From NCBI RefSeq assembly GCF_009389715.1, contig NC_052399.1, positions 6,760,585 through 6,824,584 of the forward strand: a stretch of DNA of 64,000 nt. The letters run 5' to 3'. The DNA is from Phoenix dactylifera (Eukaryota; Streptophyta; Magnoliopsida; Arecales; Arecaceae). Below, in pieces: positions 50,051-63,700 of the stretch. The notes under the pieces were generated by a model that was not told the DNA's origin, made no database searches, and worked only from the letters and a program-made list of their open reading frames with translations. The translations under genes and the position numbers were made by a program. The stretch's first letter is position 1; every line of letters begins with the position of its first letter.

Positions 50051-50434
50051 TTTTTTTTTTTTTTTTGCTTAGAAGAAAAAGAGAACGGGGGGAGGAAGGG
50101 ATGAGCCCACCCCCGCGTAGCAGCCCCTACTGGGCTCCATCCCGCCAGGAGAATGTTCGATGCGGGCAGAAATGACCGTGTGTTGGGCACTCCGGCCGAT
50201 TTTACTCATACCCTCTCCATCCGTGGGCCCAGCTCGGATACTTTTCCGGGCTCCGGCACAAATCCTCCGTGTAAGTACGTCACATCTATCACCATCGAGA
50301 CTACCAGCGGACCAGTAACCTTTCCAAATTTCGTGTCCGAGCAGGAAGCATTCGGTCTTCATAATTTAATCGACGTCCGTGCGTTTTGAACTCGAAATTA
50401 TTTGATTGAAAATAAGGCTCGTTCCACTGAGGTG
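50051..50434 (-). mobile_element. SINE-like retroposon
   Basis: A 368-bp body (50067-50434) with a 16-base poly(A) on the minus strand (T run 50051-50066). A target duplication gcagctctgc(c)tc plus T's lies at 50038-50050 and 50435-50453. At the 5' end the minus strand reads CACCTCAGTGG (50434-50424), like a Pol III box A. About 31 bases later comes GAGTTCAAAAC (50393-50383), like box B. Spacing fits a tRNA-derived SINE head. Opposite-strand frames (97 and 78 aa) are not convincing genes. It could instead be a retrocopy of some other Pol III or Pol II transcript; its length is greater than most plant SINEs I know. Confidence 0.65.
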
Positions 50435-50453
50435 GCAGCTCTGCTCTTTTTTT

Positions 50454-50773
50454 ATCTCCACATCCACGTGTGTGTCTCCCTTCCTTTCGACATAGTCATA
50501 TGCCGAGCGCTAGTAATGTTATCAGGCCTTGCGTCATCCAAAAGACGATCCATTTTCTAGTTCTTTTGTTTTTTCCTCCATTTTTCAGCATGAAGCCTCT
50601 CACCTCAGGGAATGTGCCACTCTCTCTTTAGAAAAAAGGGTGGATCAAAACTCATTAATATTTACATGTGTATTCTACTCTACACATCTAATTTGCTTTC
50701 CTCGATATTAAACGAGGATTACTACATATTGGGTTGGGCATATAGTAGGGCCATCTGGGCGGTACCGGTGTTA
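50454..50773. other. spacer between SINE-like element and MITE
   Basis: Ordinary AT-rich sequence; nothing identified. Confidence 0.5.
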
Positions 50774-50783
50774 TTATTATTTA

Positions 50784-51382
50784 GAAAAAATTACTTGAAA
50801 ATCCTCTCAATTTAGAGCCAATTTCATCCGACGCCTTTAGAATTTAAAAAACTTCCAAAATGACATTAGTCAAGCGGTTCAATTTTACTCAGACTCACAA
50901 GATTCCGTCGTGTGATGGTCATATGAGATTTTAGTACTGAAATATCTTTGTAAGAAGTGGTTTAGATGGGAAGGAGGGATAAAAGGAAGGGTGGAAAGAA
51001 GAGATAAGGACGATAGTGTCACTAAGAAAGGAGGAGGAGGAGGAGATGGTGAAAGTGGGTAGGTCTTGGGACTTAGGTGGCGAAGAGAGATTAGGACACT
51101 GGCAGGGGAGGGGTGAGGATGGCAATGGGATTTAGAGGGGAGAAAAAAGATGGTGGTGGGAGTGAGGGAGGATGAAAATAATGCATTGTTTGATAAATAA
51201 GCCATTACAGTAAGAGCAAAATTGTTCTTTATAATGGCCTCTTAATGGTGTTGGATGCTGGATAGGATTCACGACCATATTAAATCACTTTACTAATTTT
51301 AGACAACATTTTGAAACTCTTTAAATTCAAGAAGTACTAAATAAAATTAACCCTAAATTGAAAAGGTATTTAAGTAATTTTT
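50784..51382. mobile_element. Mutator-type MITE
   Basis: A 599-bp element flanked by an exact 10-base duplication, ttattattta (50774-50783 and 51383-51392). Its ends are inverted repeats about 100 bp long at roughly 80% identity: the left arm has aaaaattacttgaaaatcct and tcaatttagag; the reverse complement of the right arm has aaaaattacttaaatacctt and tcaatttaggg. Duplications of 9-11 bp with long inverted ends are typical of MULEs. The interior is purine-rich and its open frames (106 and 64 aa, minus strand) are low-complexity artefacts. No transposase. Confidence 0.85.
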
Positions 51383-51392
51383 TTATTATTTA

Positions 51393-52402
51393 AGCTGAGT
51401 TCTAATTGCTGGTGTCATGGACCTCATGCAACCCTGATAAACCAACCAATGTAGACATATCGCATCCTACCTCATAGAAGACCTGATAAACCTAATATCA
51501 AGACCTGATAATAGTCTTATTAAAAGCTGAGATGCTTTTCTCAGCGATCAAGGAGCATAAAACTTGTACCATATTCATTCAAGGATCAATGCTGCTTGTT
51601 TCTCTATAAATATTAAAATCTCCTGCCAGAATCTTTTTAGTTCTTCTAGGTCATCCAGAATGAGCACGCTGTCGAGTTTTTATGACAGTTGATTTTGGCA
51701 GACTGATGATGAATTGCATATTAATTTGGGTAGAGTTTTCTCAAATATGTATGCATTTTGACCTATAAAACAGCACAAATGCATAAAGGATATTATGATT
51801 AGTCGCAAAAGAAGTTTTGCATGATAATATTTTTTATTGATTTGAAACCTTCTCGCTCTCCCTTATTCATCTCCTTTATAAATGGAGTCGTAGAAGAGCA
51901 TGCCATACATGGTTCACTGTGAGGTTTCAATCCAAATAAGTTTGTCATGGATGCTAAGATTTGAGTCACATTATGCCAAATTAGCTCCGGGTTTTTTATC
52001 GGGTGATTTAGGAAGAGTTGCTCCTTAAGCTATTTGTGTCATGATGGAGATGCATCCTTTCTTTATTCATTGTCCTGCACAATTATCAGCATACAAGCAT
52101 ATACAAGAATGATACCCACACCATGCGCACAGAATAATAATAAAATAGAAATATAATTTTATTTAATAAAAAATAATAAGAATTTAAAAATAAAATAAAA
52201 TAATAGATGTGCATTGCTCGCCTACTGCTTTGATTTTTTTTTTGATCTCCTACTGCTTTTGATTGTCGTGATACTAAACTCAAGTTCATAATTTTTTTTT
52301 ATACATAAAAAATATAAATAAGTTAATTTTTTTAAAGTTAAGTTCCAAAAAAAATGAAGCAAAATTTTTGATTTTTTTCATGACTACAGAATGACATTTT
52401 TT
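51393..52402. other. gene-free spacer
   Basis: AT-rich, with a strongly A/T low-complexity stretch near 52130-52330. No gene seen. Confidence 0.5.
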
Positions 52403-53493
52403 TTCTTTATTATGAATGAATTATTTTTTTTATTTTTTTTAATTCTTTTATGCTCGTAACTTCACTTTTCTGCATGAATTTCTACATTCATTATAATTTT
52501 TTTTTGCATGATTTTTTATAATGCACATTATATTTTTTTCTTTTTGAACATTCCATTTTTAATGAAATTAGTCAAGCATATGTAGGTAAAATTACTAATA
52601 TAAAAGGTAAATTAGACCAAAAAAACCCTCCATTGATGCGAAGAGCCTGCATAAATTCAGTGCAAATTTTGTTTTGGTAGAGACTTGCATGGTGCACCTC
52701 AGGAGACGATATTTCCTTCCTTAGCTAGACCCATTTTGGACCCAAGTTCATGAAACGAAAATAGTATGCCCACTTACAAGGGCTTGCAATGAAACTAAAG
52801 TACCAATTGGCATGTTAAAAGTGGTGCTGCCATGTCATTCCGTGAAGGAAATTAGCATGTTATTTTGTGACTAATCTTCTCGTCCTCTTGATCTCCTCTA
52901 GAGATCCTCTTGCAGTCTGAAGGTAAAAGCAAGGGCCTCTATGATCTGTACCTTTTCATTTGGAAGACGGCCTGGGATTGTCTTTCCACCAAGTTCTTTA
53001 TTATGAATAAATTATTTTTTGAATTTATTTTGATTTTTTAAATTTTTTTATGCTCATAACTTTACTTTTCTGCTTGAATTTTTGCATTCGTTATGATTTT
53101 TTTGCATTAAATTCCTTTTTGAGCATTCCATTTTTAATAAAATTAGACAAGCAAATGTAGGTAAAATTACTTATATATAAGGTAAATTAGACAAAAAAAA
53201 CCCCTCCATTGAATCGAAGAGCCAACATAAATTCAGTGCAATTTTCTTTTGGTAGAGGTTTGCATGGTGCAAACCAAGAGAGAAGCTTTCCTTCCTTAGC
53301 TAGACCCTTTCAAGACCCAAGTTCATGAAAGGAAAATAGTATGCCCACTTACTAGGGCTTGCAAAGAAGCTTACGCACTGATTGGCATGTTGAAAGTGAT
53401 GCTGCCATGTCATTTCGTGAAGGAAATTAGCATGTTATTTTGCAACCAATCTTCCCTTCGTCTTGGGGTCGCCTTCATATGTGGAAACTTACT
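52403..53493 (+). repeat. tandem duplication of an AT-rich unit, 591-bp offset
   Basis: Copy 1 (52403 to about 52900) and copy 2 (52994 to about 53490) align over nearly 500 bp. Shared phrases are ttctttattatgaa, aacattccatttttaat, gtaggtaaaattact, cttccttagctagaccc, tagtatgcccacttac and gaaggaaattagcatgtta. Between the copies lie about 95-115 bp of LINE coding sequence, and copy 2 is followed by the continuation of the LINE. Confidence 0.9.
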
Positions 53494-54183
53494 GGCCAGC
53501 CCACAAACTTCCTCCAGTCAATTACGCAAGCTGTGATCTTTCTTAAGTCTCTGCAAGGCGCAGTGTGCAGTCTAGATGGTGGGGCATTAGAGCTTCTTAT
53601 ATCGTCTATCACATCTGGCTAACCTGGAATGCCTATATCTTTGAGGACGTTAGACAGTCGGCTAGGCTCATGTTGTAGAGAGCCATAACTCATAACTAAG
53701 GCGATTGAGATTTTTCATCCTATTTCTGTTGGAGTGACGACGACAGCTCGGGACTCCTACTTTCCTCTTGCAGTGACCCAGTTAGTTACTTTTATATGGG
53801 AGCTTCTACCTTCAAGTTTTTTTAAGATCAACTTTGATGGTAATTTGTCTGACGAAGGCAGTAGAGAAGGGACTGCCTTTGTGATTCGAGGTCTAGAATC
53901 GACGCTGCTGGGAGTAGGCAAATCTACGATTTTTGATCTCGATTTCTGGTACAAAATTGAGAGTAGCCTAGCCAATCATTATCTATGCTAGGTAGATCCA
54001 GAGAGCCGATAGCATTGCAGTTAGGATGACTCGGCCATTATGATCAGTTGGATCTAGTGCTCGATCGGAGTGACAGCTTCACACCCACTTTTGGTCAATA
54101 TTTAAAGCAGCTTGAAGAGTGCACTTCTTTTATAGCCTGGCACACCATGAGGCGAATAGGGTCGCCTTCCATGTGGATTATAT
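52880..54183 (+). mobile_element. LINE 3' fragment on the plus strand, interrupted
   Basis: Plus-strand LINE ORF2 debris. FIWKTAWDCLSTK (about 52953-52993) belongs to the zinc-binding region, YHIWLTWNAYIFED (about 53611-53650) to the linker, and FFKINFDGNLSDEGSREGTAFVIRG (about 53818-53890) to the start of RNase H. Then SAIMISWIQ and, in another frame, AWHTMREANRVA (about 54139-54175) complete RNase H. Stops and frameshifts separate these parts. An AT-rich repeat copy (52994-53490) splits the first piece from the rest. The fragment runs straight into a microsatellite at 54184. Confidence 0.8.
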
Positions 54184-54350
<167 letters not shown>

Positions 54351-54765
54351 ATTCGAGAGGCATTAATGGAGAAAGGGCATCTTGCCGTTTTCCCAGGAGG
54401 CCAAAATCTGGCGGCTCGCCACATTGGCGAAGGGTTATTACGGAATTTTCTTTAAAAAAATGCCAAAGTACTTGGAAATAAATTGCACTGGGGAAATATG
54501 CCAAGTGATCCCGACCGTCCATTTCCTAATAATTAAGTTTATGTAATTAGTCCCCAGGGAGTCTGACGTCAGAGACACTGATCACCTGGTCCAGAGACCA
54601 GGACACGTAGTCCCAATGAAAAAGATTTCGGGTGCAAATGAACGGCTCAGATTACCCCTACTTAAGTACTCCAAGTATACATCAAGCCTCTCGCTGAAAA
54701 TAGGGCTAGAGAAAACCCACTCTGTTTCTAATTCCCCCGCCGGAGGAAGCCATCGGAGGAGAGTG
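54351..54765 (+). promoter_or_regulatory. upstream region of the pinin gene
   Basis: Contains the promoter and 5' leader by position. I see no clear TATA box. The leader becomes GC-rich from about 54735. Confidence 0.4.
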
Positions 54766-57700
54766 ATGGCTAGCGGCGCCGTGGAGAAGACGGCGGAAGA
54801 GCTCCGCAAAGAAATCCAAGAACTCCAGCGCCAGCAGCGCGAGGTTTCTCTCTTTATTTTTTCTCTCCCCCTCTGTCTCCTTCGTTTTTACGCGAGCTCT
54901 GATTCCTGTTTTGCCGCAGATCACCGAGAGGCTACGAGATCCGAGAGGTCTCCGCCGGGCCGGCCTCGCTCCCAACGGCCCCCGCCCCACCGGAGGACCC
55001 CGCCAGCGTGGTGTTGTTCGACCCGTACGATCTCTATCCTTGTCCTCCCATCGCTCTTCTTTCTGTGATCTTTATTGATTTTTTTGATGTGTTTCTTTAT
55101 TTTTTTTGGGAATCTTGATGGGTTTTAGGCGGTGGAATCTGAGGACCAGCTCGCTCCCAAGAGGCGGCTCCTTTCAGCTGTTGTCAAGGTATTTTGCGGC
55201 AACTCGATGTTTTTTGTCTCTCTCTCTCTCTCCAATCCTTTTCTTGGAGTAAATTTTACCTTCAAAAGTTATAATTTATTCTCTTGATGGGTTGGGTGAT
55301 GAAGGTGGATGGTGGAGAAAACAAGGAGGAAGACAGCGGTGCGAATGATGCGAGGGAGAAGGATCCAGCTGGGGAATTGGGGGAGCCCTCCGGTGGGGAG
55401 AACAGTAAGCCAAGAGCTGCGAACTCACAGAGCAACGGGGGGGTCAGAATGGATGGGAATTATCGGTCGCGGAGGATGGTGAGTGCTGGCTAGGGTTTTG
55501 TACGTTGGGTTTCTGTTGGATTTATATGTTAATAATTGTTGTCTTGGTTTTGTTGCAGGACTTTGATATTCCAACAGAGCCGGTTCCAAGGAACCTGCCG
55601 AAAGATGAAGACCCGAGCTTGGTCAAGAGGAACAAAAGAATGCTTGGGCAACTGTTGGGGACACTGGAGGTAATGCTTTGTATCAAGAGTTCCTTTTTAT
55701 GGGTTTCTCTCTTATGTTCTATTGTCATTGCAAAGATATGCTTTTGATGTTCTAATTATTGTGCCAACATTTGTAGCTTAATAATTTGTATATTCAAGGC
55801 AGGTTGTTAGTGCAGTAGAATTAGTGCCAATGCTAGCTAATTCATATTTATCTTCTTTGTGACAGCATTTTATTCTGTAGCAATGCATGAATAGTTTATT
55901 AAAGTTCTGACATCACTGCCAATGCTTTCTTCGAGTGCGCATCATGGTCAGCACATTTTTGAGAGGTTTATTCCATCGGTCAGGGGCTGCCTCTTAGAAG
56001 AATGGAGATCATATTGTTGGTGTGATGGATATCTGTTGCTGGATTGGCTATGAATCCGATAATGTACCTGGTTTGGCCGAAGTGTCCCTCTTGGCAGGAG
56101 GTGTTTTCAACTTTATTTTCTGCAGTCATTGTTTGTGTTGAAAATATAAGATCAAGATTATGCTGAAGCATTTTTTGCTCGGAACATTGCCTAGAAATGT
56201 ATGTTAACTTTGTGAAAGTCACCAGTTTGTCCAGCTGGTTGTGTTGTCTAAGTATAGAGATCAAATTGCGCATCTTTTTCCCGAAGTTTCATATTCTCCT
56301 AGCAAAGGTGCTACACCAGCAAGTTCTTACCTTAAAGCTATGTAGGGGACGTGTTAGAGGTCGCTCTTAATTTAAATGTCATTGACGTAATCAAGGGCTA
56401 ATTAGGGGTCAGGAGTGGGAGTCCTACTCTTCTGGGAGTTTTTCCCATTATTTTTCTTATTCACATTTTTTTCTTCTATTGCTAGTAGTCAGCATGTGTG
56501 ATGCAAGTGAGGGAAAGAACGGAAGAGATTGGAAGCATGCATATTGAGAATAATTACATGTACCCCCCCTGCCCGCCAAAAAAAAGGAACAAAGAAAAAT
56601 CTTTTCTAGATCAGATCTCAGAGGGCTGTAATCCGGCCAATCCAACCTGAAAACAGGTTACATGGTGTCGGTGCATGGATCATAGAGGTTATTAGGGTGA
56701 GGTGTGGGGCTGACATTTTTCTTTTTTCATTTAATGAAGCACAGATCCTGGTTTAGATAGCATTAATCTTGGTTAGATTTCCTATTCAAGTTGGGGTCTC
56801 CTTCTCTCCTTTCAAAATTCATGTATTTGGACTCAGGGAATTAAATAGGCTTAGATAAAGATGCATACCTTTCAGACTCTGGACCCTCTCTGAGGGGAAA
56901 TTTTCTTTCTTTATTTATAGACCATTGAATGATCAATGGTGATTCAAGAGTTCTCTTTACATATAGTAAAAATGTTTCTGCTGTAGAAGTAACAACTGGT
57001 TGGTATGATTGGTTCTTTTGCAAAAAGATTTTGTATTATATCTTGGGCCTTCCACTTTAAGAGAATAAATTTGGTAAAACGGGTGCAAAACCAAACTTTA
57101 GGATAAAAAGAGGGATAGAGATATCGAGTAGGAAAAGGTGATTTGATGGTGTACAATGAAAAAATGAGACCCTGAGTGAGGGTGGGAGATACAAGGAAAG
57201 TTTGGGTAAGAGAAAGGGAAAACTGAGGATAAACGACATGATAAGGAACTAAAGAGAAAAGAAGAGGAAGAAGTTTTCAATCTCTCACCTCCATATGGAG
57301 GGTCCTAAGATGGCCGCTGCCTAGGGCCATATTATTTTTTTGTTCTTATCCTATTTCTAAGTGATGGGTGACAGACTTGTTGATGCAATTGGTGAGATCC
57401 AAATAAATATTAGAGATCTATTCTCTTAATGGAAAGACTAGATTTAGCTAATCTTGGAATATGGATCATTTTTAAGGCCCATTATTTTTTGGTTTTGCAG
57501 CACCGAATCAAAAATATAATGCTATTCACTTGTTTCCCTAGGAAACATGGTAGACCTCCATTTTTTTAACTAAGTTTGGAGTTTGAGGGTCCAACAGACT
57601 TGGATAGACTAAGTTAACCATATGACTATAGGTAAGGAATAAATATTGGCTTTTTCGAGAATAAAATAATCTTTTATTTATCCTTTCTTTTTTCCTTTTG

Positions 57701-60700
57701 CATGGTCAGCATCCATGCTTGTTGGTAGAATTGTTTTGAATTCTCAAGATTCACTTTTCTTTTTGATCAGGAATCTCTCTCTCCTTGATTCTCCTTGAGC
57801 AAAACTCTAAACCAAGCAAACACCTGTTCTCTACATCTGCTCTCATTGAGAAGCTTGAGCAAGGCACAAAATGCATGAAATTATTGTCAAGTTAATATAT
57901 ATGTATTTTTTTTAACATCTATGCACTGCAAATTGCTTCCCATAGGGGTGGGGTGGATTGAGGAAATTGAGGACAAGATTAGCTAGAATTCATCCAGGCA
58001 TGAAGGCTTTTTTAACAAAATTAAGAGGTTCTGTTCATTTTAATTAAATAAGATTGTATCTAAAAGAGATTGAGGGAAAGTTGTAAGTAGTTGAGTGCAA
58101 GGTCAGTGTCAGGTATTCATGATATGCTGAAAAGGTAAAAACAACAAATCAGATGTACATGAAATTAGGTAAAAACAAAATAATGCATGTTCTGATGTGT
58201 CTGGATTGATTGTTTCATGGTATGTGTGTGTGTGTGTGTGTGTTACATCCAACAAAGTTAGAAAGCTTAAAGAAACCTGATTGTGAGATTAATATTATTG
58301 AAGTGGTATAGTTTTTGCCACTCAGTTTCTGTACGAATGTTTACTTAACGGACTGTATATGGCTTAGATTTCATTGGAAAATAAATGTACTAGTTGTTTG
58401 AGTATAAAAAGATTTTAGTGATAAAAGCCCCACAATATTATGATGCAAAAATTTTAAATTAACATGTTTGCAATGTGTACATAGAAAATATTTAATCTGA
58501 TGTCGCGACTAGAAAATTCAAGGTGATTTCGTACTTTGTAAATAACATTAAATTACTGTAAAACTGCTGCTTGCTGTGAAACTCTTAGCAACCTCACAAT
58601 TTTCTCTTCTAATTTTTTGATAGAAGCAAAGCTTCTGCTACATCTTCCTCTTATAAAAGATATATAAATGTAATTTTTTTAACCTGATGGTTGAAAATAA
58701 ACTTCAGTGTGAATTAGTGGCAAGAACACCTATAAGTGTCTAGTTCATTGAAAATTTGGTGATGACAACGGTAGGATTTGCAAGAGATGTTAACTAGGTG
58801 GGAATAAGCAATAGATGTAGATCATATTACTTATATTTTATAAATAAAAGAACTGGAGATGATCCTATAATTCTGGAAGGTGAATCACTTAATTCACAAG
58901 GCAAAGTCATGTACTTGGTATCAGTCTCCTTCCCCAAGTCTGGTGCAATCTGAGATATGTACTTGCTTGGTTGTTGGCTTTATAATTGACCAAAATAGCT
59001 GATCCTGCTTCATCAGAAGCAAATGACATCATTGCTGCATTCCCATGTGCAATGTGCTGTCCGTTTGCACATAATGCTCATTGAAGTTGATGAAAGAAGC
59101 GGAGGAATCCACCCTTTCCCATCTCCCATAAATAGCCAGCGTGCAATTATTGGCTCCAACCACCTCATGGTGTCGCCCTTCACTCAGTTTAATAAACTAT
59201 GTGATAACTTGTTAATGATATGACATGGAAACATTGGCCCTCCGTTGTGCTAGGAGTTTTAAATGGTTGGTGGGTTCAGGTTTGGGCTGGCTTGCATCTG
59301 TACAGATATTTGTTGAGCTGGCCATCCAGTGAGTCAACTGCTTATGGTTTTTGGCTAAAATCCTTTTCTTTGGAAAAACTGCTATCCCAGCTTGGTACAA
59401 GGGATTCAGATATGTTATCTGAAAGTATTTTCATGCAGCACCTAAACTATTTTTTTATTACACACTACTTTTTTTTAAAAAAAGCTGCTGTATATAGTTT
59501 ACAAGTATTTGTCATTTTTGGAGAAGACTTCTTGCAGTATTTTTTTGAATTTCTTGCATATACAATTTCAGCAGCTTTAGATTTTAGTTAATTCACTTCT
59601 AATGTCTTTCTCATCCAGAAATTTCGTGAAGAGGACAAGCAACTATCAGCAACAGAGGCATACATGCGTAGGTCAGATTCCTTACGAAGGGTTAGTAACT
59701 TCTGACCTCTATCAGTTGGAGATCATCTGTTTCAGTTCTGTTCCTTCTTATGGATGTTTCTGGTTACTGAAATCTTAGTTTCAAATGGAAACCATAAGAA
59801 ATTGTTTTTAAGTGCATTTGCTATTTTGTGACTGTAGATGATAATGTCAAAAGAGGAATGGGTAAAGTTCCACTACTTCCTTAAGAGGAAATTAATAATC
59901 TGTGGGAAATACTACTGAGTATAGGATGCGCACTAAAATAAGACAGTTTTTCTTTTTTATGTCACAGATACAAGAATAGATAGAAACTGGAAAAATGGTG
60001 TCCACAAAAACTCTCTGGTTGTTTTTTTTAGGCTTTAATCTCAAAATTATGCTTCTGCTTTCATGATATGACTAACATATTTTATTAAGCAGAATGTATA
60101 TTAAAATGGCAAGGTAAAGATTTGTTATATGACTTATATCACATTACTTTTCTCCAAATGCTGTTGCACATGCCCAATTTACTAGACCATTGTTATTTCT
60201 AAACCCTTTCTGTTTTAACAGTTGGTGGTTGGAGAGCCAATATGATTCCCCTTTTTGTAATTTCTTCTTGATTTTGCAATGTTTTCTCCATCAAATATAT
60301 TATCATTGTTATAGTTATCGTGCTTCCTTCAATCAACCTTTATGTAGAGCACATGTGCTATTTTGCTAGCATGATTCGTAGAATATTTTTAGCTGTTTAA
60401 GGTCCGTTTCACTGTTATTAATAACAGTGCATGGAAAAATTAGCAAGTTCATTATAATTGTAAGTAGTAGTTATGTTATATTCTACACTAATGGGATAGG
60501 TATTCTCTGTTTTTTTAAGTTAAGCTCCAGTTTGGATGCAGGATAAGTTTAGGCTAACTGCAGGTTATCCACTAACGCCGCCGAATAAGGTCTGGTTTCG
60601 TCTGGTTATCCTTGTCTCCTTCCATCCAGAGGTGTCAGATAACTTTAACCTACAAAATCTCCTTTCTCTTTCCTACCTTTTCATATTCTTCTACAACTTA

Positions 60701-63700
60701 TCCTACTAACCCTCAAACTTCAACCAAACAAGGGATATTACTAACGCAGGAATAAGTGGATATGTCAGGATACCTAGAGCTAAGGTTAAGTACCCCCTGC
60801 TTAGGTATCCTTTTTCCAAATGCAGCCTCAGAGGCTTAAATAAACTCAGCATGATATTCAAGTGGTGAAATGCATTTCTCGAGAAGTTATAAATTATAAC
60901 CTGTGCAAATTATTTGGCAGGAAACAGGCATGAAAACCTTATATGCATGTCTTTTAGAACAATAATGATGGCTTACAACTCAGCAAATCCCTATGACCAA
61001 ACCACATGAGGCATAAGCAATGCACAAAAACAAAGAGAGAATATATTCTATGTGAGAGGTCCCTGTATGGACGCATCAAATAATCCTAGAATGATATGCT
61101 AAAAACTTCAAACAATGAATTTAAGTCATGATCCTGTGCAAATTGTTTTGTTGGACATAGACATGAAAGCCTCATTTCTATATGTATCTTTTATAATAGC
61201 AATAATACAACATACAAATTGGTAAGTCCCCATTAGTAAAACCATATGAGGCTAATTTAGCAATCAAGGTCCAAAAGCTCATTTATTTTACTTTCAGTTT
61301 TCGCCGGACCCAATCACTTCTGGTTTATACTCCAGTTTCAACCTTTGCAGTTGAAGATTGTAAATATTAATAAAAAAATATTTGTAATCAGGGGATGCCA
61401 AAAAATATAGATACAAACAATTAAAGAAAACAAATATGGCAGCTTGTGAAGTGTATTTTTATATTGTTTTTGGACCCTTTTTGCATTAAAACAATTGAAT
61501 TTTTTAGTGTTTTAAAGAAATCAAGTTTAGAGTGTAATTTATAACTATACTATTTGATGGTAATCTAGCATATTATAATCCAAATGCCTACGAGATTTCA
61601 AATCTAGGATAGCGAAACTTCTTTAAAATATTATTACTTTCTTCTCTTTATTTTACCAGCATTGCAATACCTGCACTCTTCTTAGAACTTATATCGTTTA
61701 AGTGTCATCTAGGAAAAACTGAAATTGAATAGGAAAAAATTAGCATAAATATGCATTTAATTTTACCTCATAAGTTTGGCTAAACTCCAAAACCTGCCTT
61801 TATATTGGATTAGTTCTTGCTGAAACTGAAATGCTTTGATATGAAGTTTGAAGACAAACTTGAAAGCTTGTTTAACAATGAACACATACCTTGGTGAGGG
61901 GCTCTTTTATGGATACAAATTTCATTTGAGCATGGGAAGAATTATGGGATTTTTCAAGTTGTATGCTATCTCTGCATTGTTCTGTCTGTTATCTTGATTG
62001 GATGATGGGAGTTTCATGGTGCACCTCTGATGAAATTCTTTTAAGGTCATCTTAATGTTGTTTTTGTTGGAGTTGCTAAACGCCAACATTGTGAAGCTTG
62101 AAAGCATGAAATAGGATATCTAAGCTGACATATTTATATATATCTATGCAGTGTAAGTTAGAACATTTTGCTTATAAATAGAATCTTTTATGAGGCTACT
62201 AGCTTTATTGATTTATATTTTATAATTCACTGCATATAGGCTGAACAAAAGGCACGTGAGGAAAGCGAAAGGTTAAGGCAACAAGAACGAGAACAAATTG
62301 CAGAGAAGCGCAGGCGTGACCTGGTGATTCCTCTTACGTCCTGATTGCTTGTTCACTCAGATGTAGCAAGTATTTTGGAAGTTGCCTGCCTATCTGTGAT
62401 TGATTTATTCAGTCATGATGTTTTCCTATTCAGACGCTTAGAGCTCGTGTGGCTGCCAAGGCAGAGCAAAAGAAGTTAGACCTGCTGTTTCTTCTCTGGG
62501 CTGAGCATCATAAGAAGCTGTCCAATTTTTTAAGGTACAAATGAAGTTGTAGAAGTCATTTACAGGTTTCGCCCTTTTTTTTCTTCAGTTGTGTTTTTCT
62601 TTTTCATCATTTATCGCTTCATGTTAATTTTTAATCTTTTCTATTACTGCCTTAAAGTTAATGCCTTTGGAATTACTTTATGAATTTTCTTATGTACTGC
62701 AGGTTATTTTTATTTTGGCCCAAAAGTGTCCATATTGACAATTTAGTTGAAACAGATAAGTTTCTGATTGTATGAGTAGTGTTAAACCTTCGATGCGACC
62801 AGAAGCTTTCCTAATGCATCTTTTGCACCATATTTAAATTGCTTTGTGGATATTGACTCTGTTATAATTTGTTTTTGCTGTCTTTGTTAGGACTAAGGCA
62901 GAACCCCCAATATATTATATGCCAGCCAAACCATTAGTCGAGGATACTGCTATTGTCGAGCAACGCAAAGAACAGGTATGATGTTAATGCTCGCTATTTC
63001 TTTTTGTGTGATATGAATTGGTTCATATGCAATACTTGCAGGGTAATGATAATTCGAAGAAGGTGTTCCCCTTTTTATTCTCTTATGCGAAGTCTGTTGG
63101 GGTACCCTCTGCTGCTCAAAATGTATTGCATCAATGATGAGTCTTTGATTTGTTCTTTCCCATCAAATCCAGTGCATATACAAATATTGCAAAAATAGGA
63201 ATACCTCCTTTTTCTATGCACTTTTGTTTTCTTTTTCCTGTCCTAGACTTGAAGGCGTGAACCTAATGATTAGACCATCTCATGGTGGTTAGAAAGAAAA
63301 TGTCTTGGCGGTAAATCTTGTTATGCATTGGAGGTCAAGTAGTCTTTGGGATCAGCAAGTCTCACCGTTAAAGAACATATTAAGCCTTAATGCATGTAAT
63401 CTACAGGTTTTTCTTGAATGGAAATCAGCACGAAGAGCTGAGTTGTCAGAATACCAAAAGCAAATTGAGGAGCAGCATATTTCAAATGTTGAAAAGGAGT
63501 TGGAAAGGTGGCAGAATGCTCGGAATGCAAGGAGAGCAAACAATCTGGTGAATCTACAGGAGACGATGGACAAGGAGCTAGAGACACACAAGCTGGAGCA
63601 TGGCCCCAAGACACGGAGGATTCCAGGTAGCAATGACGATGAAGAGGATGTGGAGGATATAGCTGCTGAAGATGAGCTAATGGATGAAGTCCTTGAAGTT

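Noticed and set aside
43828..50053. The nine bases tgcctcttt at both ends of the large LINE as its target-site duplication
   Set aside because: The right-hand copy (50045-50053) belongs to the duplication of the SINE-like insertion at 50038-50453, which gives a longer and better match, so the agreement with 43828-43836 is probably chance.
50153..50389. 78-residue plus-strand frame in the SINE-like element
   Set aside because: Lies fully inside a retroposon with a minus-strand A tail and has no recognisable motif.
60525..60830. Possible MITE (ctccagtttggatgcagg ... ccaaatgcagcctcag)
   Set aside because: The ends pair only partly and I could not find a matching target duplication, so I do not list it as a feature.
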